DNA of 64,000 nt from Beroe forskalii (GCA_011033025.1 WFMF01000576.1:35143-99142); one strand, 5' to 3'. Counted from the first letter of the stretch, positions 11,930 to 34,916 are shown. Notes: generated from the sequence alone by a model not told the origin. Program-made: numbers and translations.

Positions 11930-12701
11930 TACGGTTGATTCAATTCTGACTCTGACACTTATTCCGGATTGATCATGGTCGGCTTCAGATTGGATTCGGC
12001 TCGTTTCGACATTGATTCGGGTTGAATGTTTGATTTCGGTTCGATTTATTGCGCAGGAAACAGTTTCGAAACAAGCGAAACAAGTTGAAACAAGCGAATC
12101 AACCCGAAACAAGCCGAATCAACCGAAACAAATTCCGAAAAGAAGCTGAAACAAGCGAGCGAATCAACCTGAAGCCGAAACAAGTGGAAATGCAAACTGC
12201 TGTTTCGAGTTGATTCGCACTTTTCGGGTTGTTTCGCTTTTTTTCGGGTTGAGTCGCTTTGTTTTGGGTTGATCCGACTTGTTTCGGGGTGATTCGGGCT
12301 TGTTTCGGGGTGATTCGGCTTGTTTCGGGTTGTTCCAGGTTTTAGTAAAAAATTGGCTTGATTCTGGGCTTGATTCGGTTGTTTCTGTGTTTTTCTGTGA
12401 ACAGCGAAATACAGAACCAACTCGAAACAAGCGAAAGCTGAAACGTTGAACAGTTGAAATGTTGAAACACCCGAAACAAGGAAAAAAGCAAAACTGCTTG
12501 TTTCTGGGTTGTTTCTGCTGATTCGCTTGTTTCGGGTTGTTTCGCTTGTTTCGCTTTGTTTCGGGTTGTTTCGGCCTCGTTTCGCCTTGTTTCGGCTTGT
12601 TTCGGAAGGTTTTTGGGTTGGTTCGGGGTGGTTTCGGGTCGTTCCGCTTGTTTCGGCTTGTTTCGGGGTGGTTTCGCTAGTTCCTGCTTTTAGTATCTAC
12701 G
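11930..12701 (-). repeat. right terminal inverted repeat of the foldback element
   Basis: Mirror of the left end. The outermost 145 bp match the left terminus almost base for base, with a single indel. The inner part is a diverged TTGTTTCGGG array. Confidence 0.8.
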
Positions 12702-12711
12702 ATCTTGAAAT

Positions 12712-12941
12712 ATTATCTTATTTTTGCTGTCTTTTCATGATAGCCTGTTTGAGAACATACTACTTCCACAATAGCGTTTTATGGGCTTTCAACACGAGTA
12801 CAGGGATATTATGTGAATTGCATGCCACATAACATTAAAAATATTTTTCGACCTACAATATTTTATTCTGGCCTTTAATAATTTAATTGACCCCACTTTA
12901 ACTGGCCATTTTATTCCAGCCTTTTTGGGCCAAAATTCTAG
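12712..12941 (+). repeat. long repeat copy A, part 2
   Basis: This continues copy A after the foldback insertion and aligns with 26054-26287 (TATTATCTTATTTTTGC, then CATGCCACATAA, then GACCCCACTT). Similarity ends at CCAAAATT, next to the retrotransposon debris. Confidence 0.8.
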
Positions 12942-12943
12942 TT

Positions 12944-15064
12944 CCTCAGTTCTTTCCAGTGTACAGTGTCAAAGATCTTGTCCAGCGTTACAAAATCGGC
13001 CTGAGAAAAGTCTAAAGCCCTGAAGTTCATCTCATCTAGGTATGTAGCCTGAGCATCCCCGATGGCGCCTGGAACAAAAGATAACAAGGCACTCACCATG
13101 TGGTGATCCGATATCTCTGTTGGTTCAGCTTTGACATCAAGTACCAGTCTGTCATTGTTGCAGAGAACGAGGTCGAGAGTGTTGATCCCCTGGTGGGAAC
13201 AGTGACCATCTGACTAAGCAAATGAGTTGCCATGAAGTTCAATAAGCGCTGAGCTGAGGTTTGACTCTGAAGTTCCGCCACTCTGAACCTGGAGAGACTC
13301 CCACTCAATCTGAGGCAGATTAAAGTCACCTGTAATGAAGATGTCATAATCTGTGCCTGGAAGGTTTTCAATAGCATACCTCAGATGGTCGAGAAGATTC
13401 GAAAACTGGAAAGAGTAGCATCTGGGGGTCTGTAGATAACTGCCACTAACAGCTTAGCAGATGGGTAGATGTTGTAGAGCCCTGACACACCGTCATCGAA
13501 ACTTTCAGACACTGAGATGGGGAGAGATGAGAACGAGTAGAGCATGACCTCCCCATTCCTCTTGTCGCGGTCACACCGTGAGAGGGAGTATCCTGGTATC
13601 TGGAGCTGAGCATCACTGATGTAGGACTTTAACCAGGACTCCGTCACCGCGATAAAAGGAAAAGCTGACCAGACTGACGTCTCTCCTCGACATGACCAGT
13701 CAGCTCGTTGAGCTTCCATCTGCCAGCACTGTTTGCAGATGGGTTGAGACTCCTCGCATTTAGAAGTAGGAGGGATGAGGGAAGCTCGGGATGTGATGGT
13801 TGGATAGCCTGACCATTCCCGGTGGGGGTGTAGGAGCTGGGTAGTACATCGGTGTTTGGATGTGTGGAGCGGAAGGTACGTGACTGGCTGACACGCGGCT
13901 GCACCTGATCCAACTTCTTCTCCAGCGCCTCTAACTTGGTCGCCATTCCACGACCAAGTTCTGCAACTCTAAAAATCTGTCGATTCCGAGTTGTGCTGTT
14001 GTTGTTGCTGGCCTTTCCCTTTAGTAGCTGCTCGGAAGTTCGAGGAGGCTTCTTTGACAGCACGAGATGGAACTTCGAACAGTCTTTCTTGTAACATGAA
14101 CCACTCTACCACAGTTTGCAGATCTCGGGTGATAGAATTTTGCAGTCTTTGCCCTTCTTACATCCTTTCCTCCCTGTAGCACCACCTTCTCTGAACTGGT
14201 TACAGACCCTAGGGTGAGTGGCGACATCGAGCCCTGCCGACCTCCTTTCTTCCCGCTGATTCCATGGGGCAGTTCCAGCTCAGAATCTCTGGCAGATTGC
14301 AGAAGGAGGAGATAGTCGGTGGAGGAATCCTGGCGAAGGAGCAGCTGCTGAGTCAGCTGACGCCTCAGACGAGATGTTTACAAAACTACTAGTCTGAGAT
14401 GATGGCAAAGTATTCGGTATAAGTCCTTTAGAACTGTCAGATGTACCGTCCAGTGACTGGCTTTCCTGAGACGATAGCGTTCCGAATTGTGACGGATCTC
14501 TGTTTCCTAGGTGCAATCGTCAAGAGAGATTTGTGACAAGTGTCACAGAGCCAAACAAAACCGGTCGGAGCATTCATCGCGTCTAGAGTCTGGTGCAGTA
14601 ATCTGTTTCTGTCGCAGTCGTGAGATCCTTGAAAGCACTTGAAACAGGTGAAAACGGTTGAGCTTGGCTCATGATCGATCAAATAGTCGTCCCCACACCT
14701 CACCACACTTTGGCCGGCATCAGAGCCATGAACGCAAGGTAAATGCGGCCAACAAGGTAGACTTAGTGTAGATCTTGTAACTGTCTTTATCCGCAAGAGC
14801 AATCTCCAAAGAACTCAGCACAATTCTCGAGTAACGTGACATTGAACTGATTAAAACGCTGAATGTTGATCGCTCGTGATTGAAAATAGTCAAATTGGAA
14901 ATGACTGGTCTGACAGACGACGCAGCCTTTTCTAGGAGTTTTCCAATGATGACTTTCACGTTTTCACTGTCATTTTGGTGACGATTCGATGCCATATTGT
15001 CTTGTATATACACGGTAGAATGAACACAATGCAGGTATGGCAGCAGTACACAGTTGATAAGCAC
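12944..15064 (-). mobile_element. decayed 5' half of a CR1/L2-like non-LTR retrotransposon
   Basis: Read on the minus strand. The first part (14437-15064) encodes an ORF1-like protein with a PHD-type zinc-finger pattern (FTCFKCFQGSHDC, then WLCDTCH). The part at 13644-14063 has a coiled-coil piece (LEALEKKLDQVQ) and then LLLLNARSLNP, the typical start of an ORF2 endonuclease. The next frame (13381-13719) has FIAVTESWLKSYI, IPGYSLSRCDRD and VAVIYRPPDA, and 13000-13380 has a GDFNLPQIEW segment and SDHHMV. These are apurinic-endonuclease motifs. Frameshifts and an in-frame stop break the coding. The reverse transcriptase is missing: the sequence stops at the junction with repeat copy A. Confidence 0.75.
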
Positions 15065-15498
15065 TAGCTGATAAGAGAGCTACAAAATCGCAACCAAATA
15101 GAAAAGTATACCCACATGTATAAACCTGTACAAACCCCCTCGCACGACTCGGGAGACACCAGCTCTCAGAGTTAGAGGGTGTTTTATTGCGTCACTCTGC
15201 GATATGAAACATCTGCCCTCCAATTCTGGGGAAGGTTTCTAGAATCACAATGTTGTACGAGTTGACGTTTAGTAGGTCTCACAATTAAACACATTTCATT
15301 GTAAATATTAAATAAAACTCGTTTCGTGGTATCCAGCATAATTATGGAACGAAGTTATAATATATGTAACATATTTTGCATGGTTCTTTGAAGAGAAACA
15401 TGTGACGAGTCAAATATGAGAATATGTTTGGAACGTTTCCCATCTGTTCAATATATTGACAATATATTCCAATATATATTATTATCTGTCATGGCATA

Positions 15499-15636
15499 CC
15501 TTCGAACCAGAAATATAGCCATTATAGGCGACAAAAATTAAGGCGCAGGATATTAAGACTGCCAGATTTAAAGGCTATTTTTTTTTCAAAATCGCCTAAA
15601 TTTCTTGTGGCGTATATTTCTGGTACTAAGGTAGCT
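15499..15636. mobile_element. short inverted-repeat element shared by both arms
   Basis: ACCTTCGAACCAGAAATATA and, inverted, TATATTTCTGGTACTAAGGT bound about 140 bp. The equivalent sequence is at about 34415-34552 in the right arm, so this insertion predates the duplication. Confidence 0.45.
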
Positions 15637-16559
15637 ATGAGACAGAGCTCTCTCGGAGAGCAAAATATGTGTTTTAGAAGCCTGTTATCTTAGATTTAGC
15701 AGGTACTAGCATCAAAACAATTCGTAAATTCGTAAAAATAATGCTAAAGCTATTTTTATGCATACTCATATTTTCTGAGTTTCTGGCTTCTGCCTAAAAT
15801 TAAAAATAGAGCTAAACCTATTTTATGGTCTTAATAATAATGCTCACTTTTTCTGCCTTTCTGGGGAAGATACTACATTTAAGATGACATAATCGTAAAT
15901 TATCTCTTAATTTCTTAAGTTATTGTGCAACAAGAACATGGTATCCAACAAACTTGATATAAATTCAAACCGCTGAAAAGGCTAAAATAAGAGTCAGCGT
16001 TTATATTTTGAGATAAATGCGATCATTAAGTCCGAGACAAGGCTGGTCCAAGTTAGCTGGCTTCAAAGGTTTTTATCTCTTCAGTTTTATCTCTTCATCG
16101 CCAAATATGACATAACAGCTGATATACATTCAACAATCATAATATTAAAAACAATAAGCAATAGAATTTAAAACCCTTTTCATAGTTTGTAAATATATCA
16201 ACATGAGTTTCTCATCTTGAAGAAACAATCAGTATCAGGTCAGGAAAACGTCAACTAAACGTCCAGAACAATGCGAGTATGAAGATTTCCGTCAAGTATG
16301 GCAAAGCTGTCTTCGATACCCTGTCTATAATACGCAGCTATTTTATATCACCTTATCCGTGACCCACCACTCATTCTTACCCCATTCCTGGTTTCGAATT
16401 GTCAAGCATTTGGCACAGTGAGAACTGTGTATAATACACATACATTGTCACTGCTTTGACCTTTCAGTTCTTGCAGCAGTGTAATCCGGTTAAGTCTCGT
16501 ATATCACTCAGTGTTCTTCTTTTTCAAGTTTTGAAAGCCCCCTGAGTTCTTCTTCCTCT

Positions 16560-20545
<3,986 letters not shown>

Positions 20546-20639
20546 GCTGTACGTTTCGATGATGAATCCCACGATTATAGTGCAGTGAGCTAAGATCTAA
20601 TGAACTCGATCTATAAATGAATAATATTATATGTTCCAC

Positions 20640-22330
20640 GATCTATTAAGCAACAATCTACTGAAGTATTGACCCAAGATCTATCTATCTATGTTCCACG
20701 ATCTAGTGAGCTGCGATCTAAGGAGCTACGATCTATTGAGCTACGATTTTCTGAGCTATACGATCTACTGAGCTACGATTTATTGAATTACGATAGATTG
20801 AGCTACAATCTAACGGGCTACGATCCAATGAGCTACGATCCAATGAGCATTTGATCTCACGACATTTGATCTCCAGACAGTCCATCTGCGACACTTCATC
20901 TCCACATAGGACATTTCATCTCTAAATTTAGGCTACTGTAAATTGATAGTGGGCTCTAATCGAGTACGACGTTTGATCACAAAGGGTACGAGATATGATC
21001 TCAAGGTACGACATTTGATCTCTAAGTACCTATAGAAAGTGATTCCAGGCTGCGACGTTTGATCCCAAGGTACGACATTTGATCTCTGGGTACGACATTT
21101 GATCTTTAAGTATAAGAGAAATTGATTCCAGGCTGCGACGTTTGATCCCAAGGTACGACGTTTGATCTCTTGGTACGACATTTGATCTCAGGGTACAACA
21201 TTTGATCTCTAAGTAGAGAAATTGATTCTAGGCTGCGACGTTTGATCCCAAGGTACGACGTTTGATCTCAGGGTACGACGTTTGATCTCAGGGTACGACA
21301 TTTGATCTATAAGTAGAGAAATTGATTCCAGGCTGCGACGTTTGATCCCAGGGTACGACGTTTGATCTCAGGGTACGACATTTGATCTCGGGGTACTACA
21401 TTTGATATCTGAGTATAGAAAGTGATTCCAGGCTCTATGTTCCACGATTTAGTGAGCTACGAATTAGTACGATCTACTGATCATTGATCAACGATCTATT
21501 GACCCCCGGTGTAATGATCTATCCTCCACGATTTAGTGATCATGATGCTACGATCTAGTGAGCCATGATCTAGTGAGCTTCGATCTATTGAGCTAGTACG
21601 ATCAATATATGCTTTGTTCCACGATCTATTGATCATTACAATCCAGTGCGCTATGATATAGTTCGAGCTACGATCTAATGAGCTACGATCTAATGATCTA
21701 TGTTCCACGATCTAGTGAGCTACGATGCATCGAGATTCGAGGTACGATCTACTGATCCACGATCTGTTGATCAACGATATGAATTAAGCTAGGACCTACT
21801 GAGCTACGATCTACTGAGCTATGATTTATTGAATTACGATCCATTGAGCTATTATCGACGATCTATTAAACTACGATGCATTGAGCAACGATCTAACGGG
21901 CTACGATCCACTGTTCTACGATCTATTTACTTTTAGCTACATCTATTGATCTATGTTCCACGATCTAGTGATGTACGATCTTTTTACCCACGATGTAATG
22001 ATCTATGTTCCACGATCTATTGACTTTGAGCTATGATCTACTAAGCTACGATCTATGCTATGTTCCACGATCTAGTGAGGTACAATCTAGTGAGTCATGA
22101 TCTAGTGAGCTTCGATCTAATGAACTACGATCTATGTTCCACGATCTATTGCTCTATTGATCTATGTTCCACGATCTAGTGAGCTACGATCTAATGAGCT
22201 ACCATCTTATGATCTATGTTCCAAGATCTATTGAGCTACGACGCGATCTACTGAGCTACGATTTAGTGAGCAACGCGATTTATTGATCTATGTTCCACAA
22301 TCCTGTTCAAAGATCTAAATCCAGTTCTAC
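20640..22330. repeat. compound satellite between the duplication arms
   Basis: About 1.7 kb built from two interleaved unit types. Blocks 20640-20860 and 21430-22330 use ACGATCTAGTGAGCT-like units of 12-15 bp, with recurrent TATGTTCCACGATCTA. The middle, 20870-21430, uses units of about 20 bp around GGTACGACATTTGATCTC, with GGCTGCGACGTTTGATCCCA returning roughly every 100 bp. No coding capacity. Confidence 0.85.
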
Positions 22331-23012
22331 GATCCTGTTCCACAGGGCGGGGGGCGAATAAATACATAATAAACAGCAGTTCCGACATTCCATATTTGAT
22401 TTGTGTTGATAGCTTCATCAGATCATCAGTTTTTCGATATATCATTTTCAATCAAAATATGAATCGATGTAAACCGCGCACGCGCATAGTGCGCGGCTCA
22501 TATAAATGATAACGTACATAATCTCCAATTAATTGAGCCTTTCTTGAGCGTTACTTGACGTAACGCGCGAATGACATTTTCATGTACGCCGCGCACCCCA
22601 ACGAGTGCACAGTGTTCGCTGGGTATTACTAAAAGTTAGGGTATCCGATATTACATTGCATTGATAAGGAATGATGATATGTCACAGAGTACCTGCCAGT
22701 CGTTATGAATTTTAGCACATTTAGTCTCTCTCGAAGATTGGAAATTTCTCGTCATGTAATATGAATTTAGCAATCGCTGAACCGGGAATAAAATGTGTTT
22801 TTCGTTCAACCCCAAAAACTTTTCTTTGGACTTTAGCCAAGTTATCAAATAAACAGAGCCGTGAATAATATTCTACACCAGAGCGAGGTGCTGACAATGC
22901 CAATTAATTTAGCTTTTCCTCCAGCCACGTGAAAATTCCGTCTGACGTGTCACTAAACACGCTAAATGCATGAATTACATCATTCCGCGTCATGCGCCTT
23001 CCTCAAACCAGG

Positions 23013-23243
23013 CAAGCTCTGATTGGTCACTATACCAAGTGGCAGGCTCTGATTGGTCAGTATACCGCGTGACAGACTCTGATTGGTCAGTATACCACGT
23101 GACAGGCTCTGATTGGTCAGTATACCACGTGACAGGCTCTGATTGGTCGGTTTACCACGTGGGAGGCTTTGATTGGTCAGTGTACCGCGTGGCAGGCTTT
23201 GATTGGTCAGTATACCACGTGACAGGCTCTGATTGGCTCTGCT
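23013..23243 (+). repeat. 30-bp CCAAT/E-box array, copy B
   Basis: About eight units of the same 30-bp repeat as at 5831-6420, here more diverged. ATTGGTC is kept in every unit. CACGTG is kept in most, with CGCGTG or CAAGTG in a few. Confidence 0.88.
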
Positions 23244-24514
23244 CAGAACACCACGCGTGATTTATGACGGGCGTGAACTGCCCCGGAAGCCATTTGGCTG
23301 TCACTTGCCACTTTGGCTGTCATTTGGTGGGTGTAATGTAAGTGAGTGCACATTGCAATACATACACACGTGTTCAGGGTCAGAGGCTTCGCTCTTATAT
23401 AGAGGAATGTCTTAAACATTCTCCCATGTGAATTTATTAGTTGCCTTCTACCTGTAGATAAGTCGTTTCTAGCATAATATTTTCAATATTAACCAGGTTG
23501 TGCCTTTTCAGACTGCTTGTGGTAGTAATGGAAAAAAGGACTGGGTCCGTTAAGTTTAATATTGCCTTTACCAAACCACCTGTGGTTTTGAAACATTAAA
23601 AAAAGAGAAGCAAGCTGCCAGATTATTCTGGCACGATTATCGCCTCATTTACACAACATTTTGACCTATAAATAGCGTACAAACCTTAATTTGATACATT
23701 TGCTTGATAAGGCAAGCCTCCAAAACTTGGAATCATCTTACAACTTTACAATTTGACATTGCAATTTGCTGACCGTCCAAAACATTGCATACTGGAGGAT
23801 GAGTAGTTTGAAGGTAAGCTGGAACTCTGAGTCACATATCATGTTACACTGTATGCTGTAATTAAAACCCGTGCATGGAATGAAGGCGGTTCAATAAGTC
23901 ATCAACTCACCAGCTTAACTACTGATAATGACGTCATCACAACCACCTATTACAGAGTGTGCAGGGTATATACTATAAGGAGAGTATAACAAAGCCTCCT
24001 AACATCTGACATACTGTGCGTGATGTTGTGTGTGTGGGTTTGATGGGTTTGATTTAGTGCTCTCCGCTGAGAATAGTAATACTTTCTAGTGTCATACTGT
24101 CACACTGAGCGTGACCGCTCGGTGTTGCTTACCCACAGTAGTATTACTTCCAAGTGTCACAACTCACCGAAACTTTGTGACACTTCGAGTGCCACACTCA
24201 CTGAAACTTGTGACACATGTGCTTCGAATGTCACGCTGTCACACACATGCGTAATATGCGTGTGGCTGAACCTATCGGCAGCATAATTATTAGCTTTCTT
24301 TCATATTCCCACAGACCACAGGTCCATTTGACAGTGTCTAATCATAAATCAACCCTGCAATCGCATGACGTAAGATTTCAACCAATCATGTCACGCTTAC
24401 CTCTAATAACGTACACGCATAATACATGGCATATATACCCGCGCCTATTATTACAGTAATGTACAGTAATTAGAGTATACCGGGCTGCTGCTACGGCTGA
24501 GTGTTAGAGAGAGT

Positions 24515-24655
24515 GTACACTGTGTGTATGTGTGTGTGCGTGTGTGTGTGTGCGTGTGTGTGTGTTCTCTCTACTGTGTGTTGTGTGTGTCAGTACTTAG
24601 TGTGTCAGACAGTGTGTACATTGTGTGTGTGTGTGTGTGTGTCAGTGTGTTCTCT
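24515..24655. repeat. TG-rich microsatellite in repeat B
   Basis: Runs of (TG)n broken by CGTG and CAGTGTG. The shorter counterpart in copy A is at about 7640-7665. Confidence 0.8.
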
Positions 24656-25360
24656 CTCCCTGAGTACCGTGTGTCAGTATGCTATTACTTTCCCTGCTCT
24701 CACTCCTGTTTGCTGTGCATTATTTCTTCCTTGTATTTCTTTCCCATGTGCTGTGTACTTCTTGTATTCCTCAGGGCTGCAGCGTATACAGACTACAGTG
24801 TAGCATTATACTTGTCGCTTTATTCTTTACGATTTACATACGAGTTCATTGCAGCAGTTCTTACTGACTGCTGCTCACTTAACAGTTAAGTAGCATCAAA
24901 TTAAGCCATAAAAATGCTTAATTTGGTGCTGTCTAATAGGAATATAGTGGCGCTTCTTAATTTTCGGAGTTCTCAATTTTCTGTAATATTGGAACTTGCT
25001 GACTGCGGCTCAGTCTCACAATGCTCAGTCTCACGAGTGGTATACAGTATACACGTCTTAGTGTCTTACAGAGTACAATGTACATGTGTATTGTGTACAT
25101 GTCACTGCAGCGTGCAAGGGGCAAGGGCTGCGAGCCCCCTTTAAGCCGCGCAATGTGCTTTAACTTTAAAAACATTGCGCCGCGTTACGCGCAGGTAAAA
25201 AGCCCGCGCGCGGCGCATTTGATCAGTGCCGACGTGGTCACGTGACCAAAATCTTTGACCCGACCTGGGGCAGAACCTGAAAAACCAATTGAAACTCAGT
25301 ACACGGAGTATCACCTCCTTATTGTATGAACTGGAAGCTTCGAGTTTCTGCCCGAATTAC

Positions 25361-25599
25361 GGTCAGTCTCCCATATAAACGGGAGCCTTCATTATCTATA
25401 ATGACAATGACGTCACTCAGAAATATAATTAAGCTCGCCTAGCGCTTAAGGACTAGGATAAGGGTCAGGATTCGTTAGGGTTAGGATTAGGATTAAGGTT
25501 AGGGTTTTGGTTAGGGCTATGGTTAGGTTTAGGATACAGAAAAATTGGCGTTTAGATCTGTGACGTCACTCTGCAGCGCCGTTTATATGGGAGACATGT
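25361..25599. mobile_element. 239-bp MITE with 9-bp target duplication and TTAGGG-like interior
   Basis: The flanking direct repeat CCGAATTAC is at 25352-25360 and 25600-25608. Copy A has an uninterrupted site (CCCAATTACTG near 8383). The ends are inverted around TCTCCCATATAAACGG. The interior (about 25450-25540) is a degenerate GGTTAGGATTAGG series. The 9-bp duplication suggests a Mutator-like origin. Confidence 0.75.
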
Positions 25600-26287
25600 C
25601 CGAATTACTGATCTTCGAAGTGGTACATCAGTCTCAGAAGCGTTTCAAGCCGTTTTGATGGATTCGATTGATTTTGGTTGATTCGATTGATTTTGATTGG
25701 TTCAATTCATTTTTGTGTAAAATGTACATGTGCTTGCTGTTCTCGAGTTTGCGAGAGTTTCATCTCTGCTACTCAAAGCACGACCTATATCATTATTTTC
25801 TTATTTTGCTACCTGCTGAGCAGCTTTTGTTTTCGTTTTATCTTTTTATAACGTCAGCGTGCCTATTTGGTGTAAGTACAATTTTCTGGTGTGTTTGAGC
25901 AATGAGCAGTTCTCTGGTACATCTAAGTTCGGCCTTTTTAATAAATCGGGCCCCAAGACCAAATACGTTATTTGAAACAATCTTGGACCAAATTTCCAGC
26001 ATTCATCAAAATTTGGTCGAAATCTGATAAAATCCATGACTTAAATCTTGAAATATTATCTTATTTTTGCCATTTTCTCAATAATAATAACCTGATTGAG
26101 AACATACTACTTCCACAATTGTGTTTTATGGGCTTTCAACACGATTATAGGGATATTATGTGAATTGCATGCCACATAATATTAAAAATATTTTTCGACC
26201 TACAATATTTTATTCTGGCCTTTAATAATTTCACTGACCCCACTTCAACTGGCCACTTTTATTAACCAGCATTTTGGACCAAAATTG

Positions 26288-27636
26288 AAAAATGTACTTG
26301 GTCCTTTATGCCCGGTAATAGGGGTTGCATGACGTCATGACCATGATTTACACTGCTGCACTGCTGACATCACCCGACTATTTTTAGCATCACAATACCC
26401 TACTCACATCCTACACAATGCATTACATCACCCCCTATAACAGCTGAATTAGACATAGCAAGTGCTAATTACTCCTGGGCTAGCTACTCGTTCCTAATAT
26501 TCCTAATTCTCCCTGACCTTTGTTGACATGCACTTGTGGTAGTCACTTCATACACTCTTCATCGCATACTCAACTCGTCGTCAGGTTATGTGCGGAGATG
26601 ACGTCATTATCATAGCTTAGAATGGCGCACTTGTGACGTAAACCCGCCTGTATTTCGTTTTAGGGGTGTTTATTGTAGGCTGCTTTATATCTGTTTAAAC
26701 TATACATTCTGCTTTCATCATAATATACAGCTGTCAGTTTGAAGTAAGCATTTCCCTAGAGGTTCATCAGTTGAACATTGTGAGCTATGATGATAACGTC
26801 ACTCCAGTCTACCAATCAGAACTGCTTATACAAGAAATACATGCCTGTTATAAAGTAGACAGCCCGCGTTTCATTAAGAGGGAGAGAGAGGTGTTAGAAA
26901 GAGAGTAAGAAAGAGAGTTAGAAAGAGAGTAAGAAAGAGAGGTAGATGGACAGGCAGAGAGGGAGAGGTAGTTAATGGTAGCTAGCTTCGCATTACGCAT
27001 AGCAATTTGGGTATATTTCGTTGCTGTAAAGAGGTTGCTGTATATTGCTGCTGAAAGGGTTATGTTGCTGTTGCTAGTGGTTGTTACAATGAGGTTGTTA
27101 ATAGTTGTTGATAATTCGGAAGTTCTCATTACCCATTTGTAAGTCTCTATCTGAGAGCTCTCTCAGTCTTCCCTCTCTCGCAAGTGTTTCACTCCTTTCC
27201 TCTCGTGTGTTTCACTCCTATCGTTAAACACATTGTGTTGATAACATAATGCTGCATTATGTTTTATTGTCACTTGTTTTCCCGTATATTAATGCAGAAC
27301 TCTGTCAATAAAACCTTCTTCGAATAAGATCATCGACCAATTTAGCGCTATGTTTGACAGTAGTTGGTCACTTGCCAGTTTCCTTATTTTCTATACTTCC
27401 CCATTTTCTTGTCACGAAATTCCAAAAATCCCTTCTTCCCTTGACCAAATATCACCCATATGCGTGCAAATGCGTGATGCATCGATTGAAGCGATTGATA
27501 AAGACGCGCATTTTACTTTTCATAGAATTTCTGTTGATATTTACACGTCTTTATCGATCGATCCACGCGCACACATATGGGTTATTATACCCGGACCTCT
27601 TAATAAAGACAATAACCTCCCACCCCTTCTAGGACC
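26288..27636. other. intergenic DNA before the right RCBTB-like gene
   Basis: No supported gene. A GAGA-type purine tract (AGAGAGAAAG units) lies at 26876-26965. The last few hundred bases must hold the promoter or 5' UTR of the RCBTB-like gene. CCCCTTCTAG just before the ATG could be an acceptor for an untranslated first exon. No clear TATA box was seen. Confidence 0.4.
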
Positions 27637-33499
<5,863 letters not shown>

Positions 33500-34916
33500 A
33501 GAGGAAGAAGAACTCAGGGGGCTTTCAAAACTTGAAAAAGAAGAACACTGAGTGATATACGAGACTTAACCGGATTACACTGCTGCAAGAACTGAAAGGT
33601 CAAAGACAATGTACGTTTATCAATTCTCACTATGCCAAATGCTTGACAATTCGAAACCAGGTATGGGGTAAGATTGATGGGTCATGGATAAGGCGATAAA
33701 ATAGCCGCGTATTATAGACAGGGTTATCGAAGACAGCTTTACCATGGCTAGATAATAGGAACTTGACGGAAATCTTCGTACTCGCATTGTTCTGGACCTT
33801 TATAGTTGACGTTTTCCTGACCTGATACTGATTGTTTCTTCAAGATGAGAAACTCATGTTGATATTAATAGCAAACTTTGAAAAAGGGTTTTAAATTCTA
33901 GTGCTTATTGTTTTTAATTATGATTGTTGAATGTATATCAGCTGTTATGTCATATTTGGCGATGAAGAGATAAAACTGAAGAGATAAAAACCTTTGAAGC
34001 CAGCTACTTGGACCAGCCTTGTCTCGGACTTAATGATCGCATTTATCTCAAATAAACGCTGAATCTTATTTTAACCTTTTCAGCGGTTTGAATTTTTATC
34101 AAGTTTGTTGGATATCATGTTCCGGTTGCACAATAACTTAAGAGATAATTTACGATTATGTCATCTTAAATGTAGTATCTTCCCCAGAAAGGCAGAAAAA
34201 GTGAGCATTATTATTAAGACCATAAAATAGGTTTAGCTCTATTTTTAATTTTAGGCAGAAGCCAGAAACTCAGAAAATATGAGTATTGAATACACAAAAT
34301 AGCTTTAGCATTATTTTACGAATTTACGAATTGTTTTGATGCTAGTACTTGCTAAATCTAAAATAACAGGCTTCTAAAATATATTCTGCTCTCCGAGAGA
34401 GTTCTGTCTCATAGCTACCTTAGCACCAGAAATATACGCCACAAGAAATTTAGCCGATTTTGAAAAAATCGCCTTATTATCTGGCAGTCTTAATACCATG
34501 CGCCTTAATTTTTTGTCGCCTATAATGGCTATATTTCTGGTTCGAAGGTATACCATGACAGATAATAATATATATTGGAATATATTGTCAATATATTGAT
34601 GGGAAACGTTCCAAACATATTCTCATATTTGACTCGTCACATGTTTCTTCTTAAAGAACCATGTAAAATATTATGTTAGTAAATATATTATAACTTCGTT
34701 CCATAATATTATGCTGGATACCACGGTACGAGTTTTATTTAATATATTTACAATGAAATGTGTTTAATTGTGAGACCTACTAAACGTCAACTCGTAAAAC
34801 ATTGTGATTCTAGAAACCTTCCCCAGAATTGGAGGGCAGATGTTTCATATCGCACAATAACGCAATATTACACCCTCTAACTCTGAGAGCTGTTCGTGCG
34901 AGGGGGTTTGTACAGG

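Larger units (their letters stand above)
8831..12701. mobile_element. foldback-type DNA transposon, complete, with 10-bp target duplication
   Basis: This element splits repeat copy A. It is flanked by a perfect 10-bp direct repeat, ATCTTGAAAT, at 8821-8830 and 12702-12711. The empty site in copy B (26044-26053) has this decamer once. The ends are inverted: CGTAGATACTAAAAGCAGGA at the left is matched by its complement at the right. The first ~145 bp of each end are essentially identical. Beyond that, the inverted ends are built from short direct repeats of the type CCGAAACAAG, out to about 9600 and 11930. Long terminal inverted repeats made of short tandem units plus a 9-10 bp target duplication are the hallmarks of Foldback/Mutator-like elements. 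No transposase is visible in the core, so it is probably non-autonomous. Confidence 0.88.
22632..26287 (+). repeat. long repeat copy B
   Basis: Second copy of the repeat at 5455-8830 plus 12712-12941, same orientation. It starts at AAAAGTTAGGGTATCCGAT and ends near GGACCAAAATT. It keeps the array, TATA-like box (24430-24437) and AATAAA (25940-25945). It lacks the foldback insertion but has its own 239-bp insertion at 25361-25599. Confidence 0.8.
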
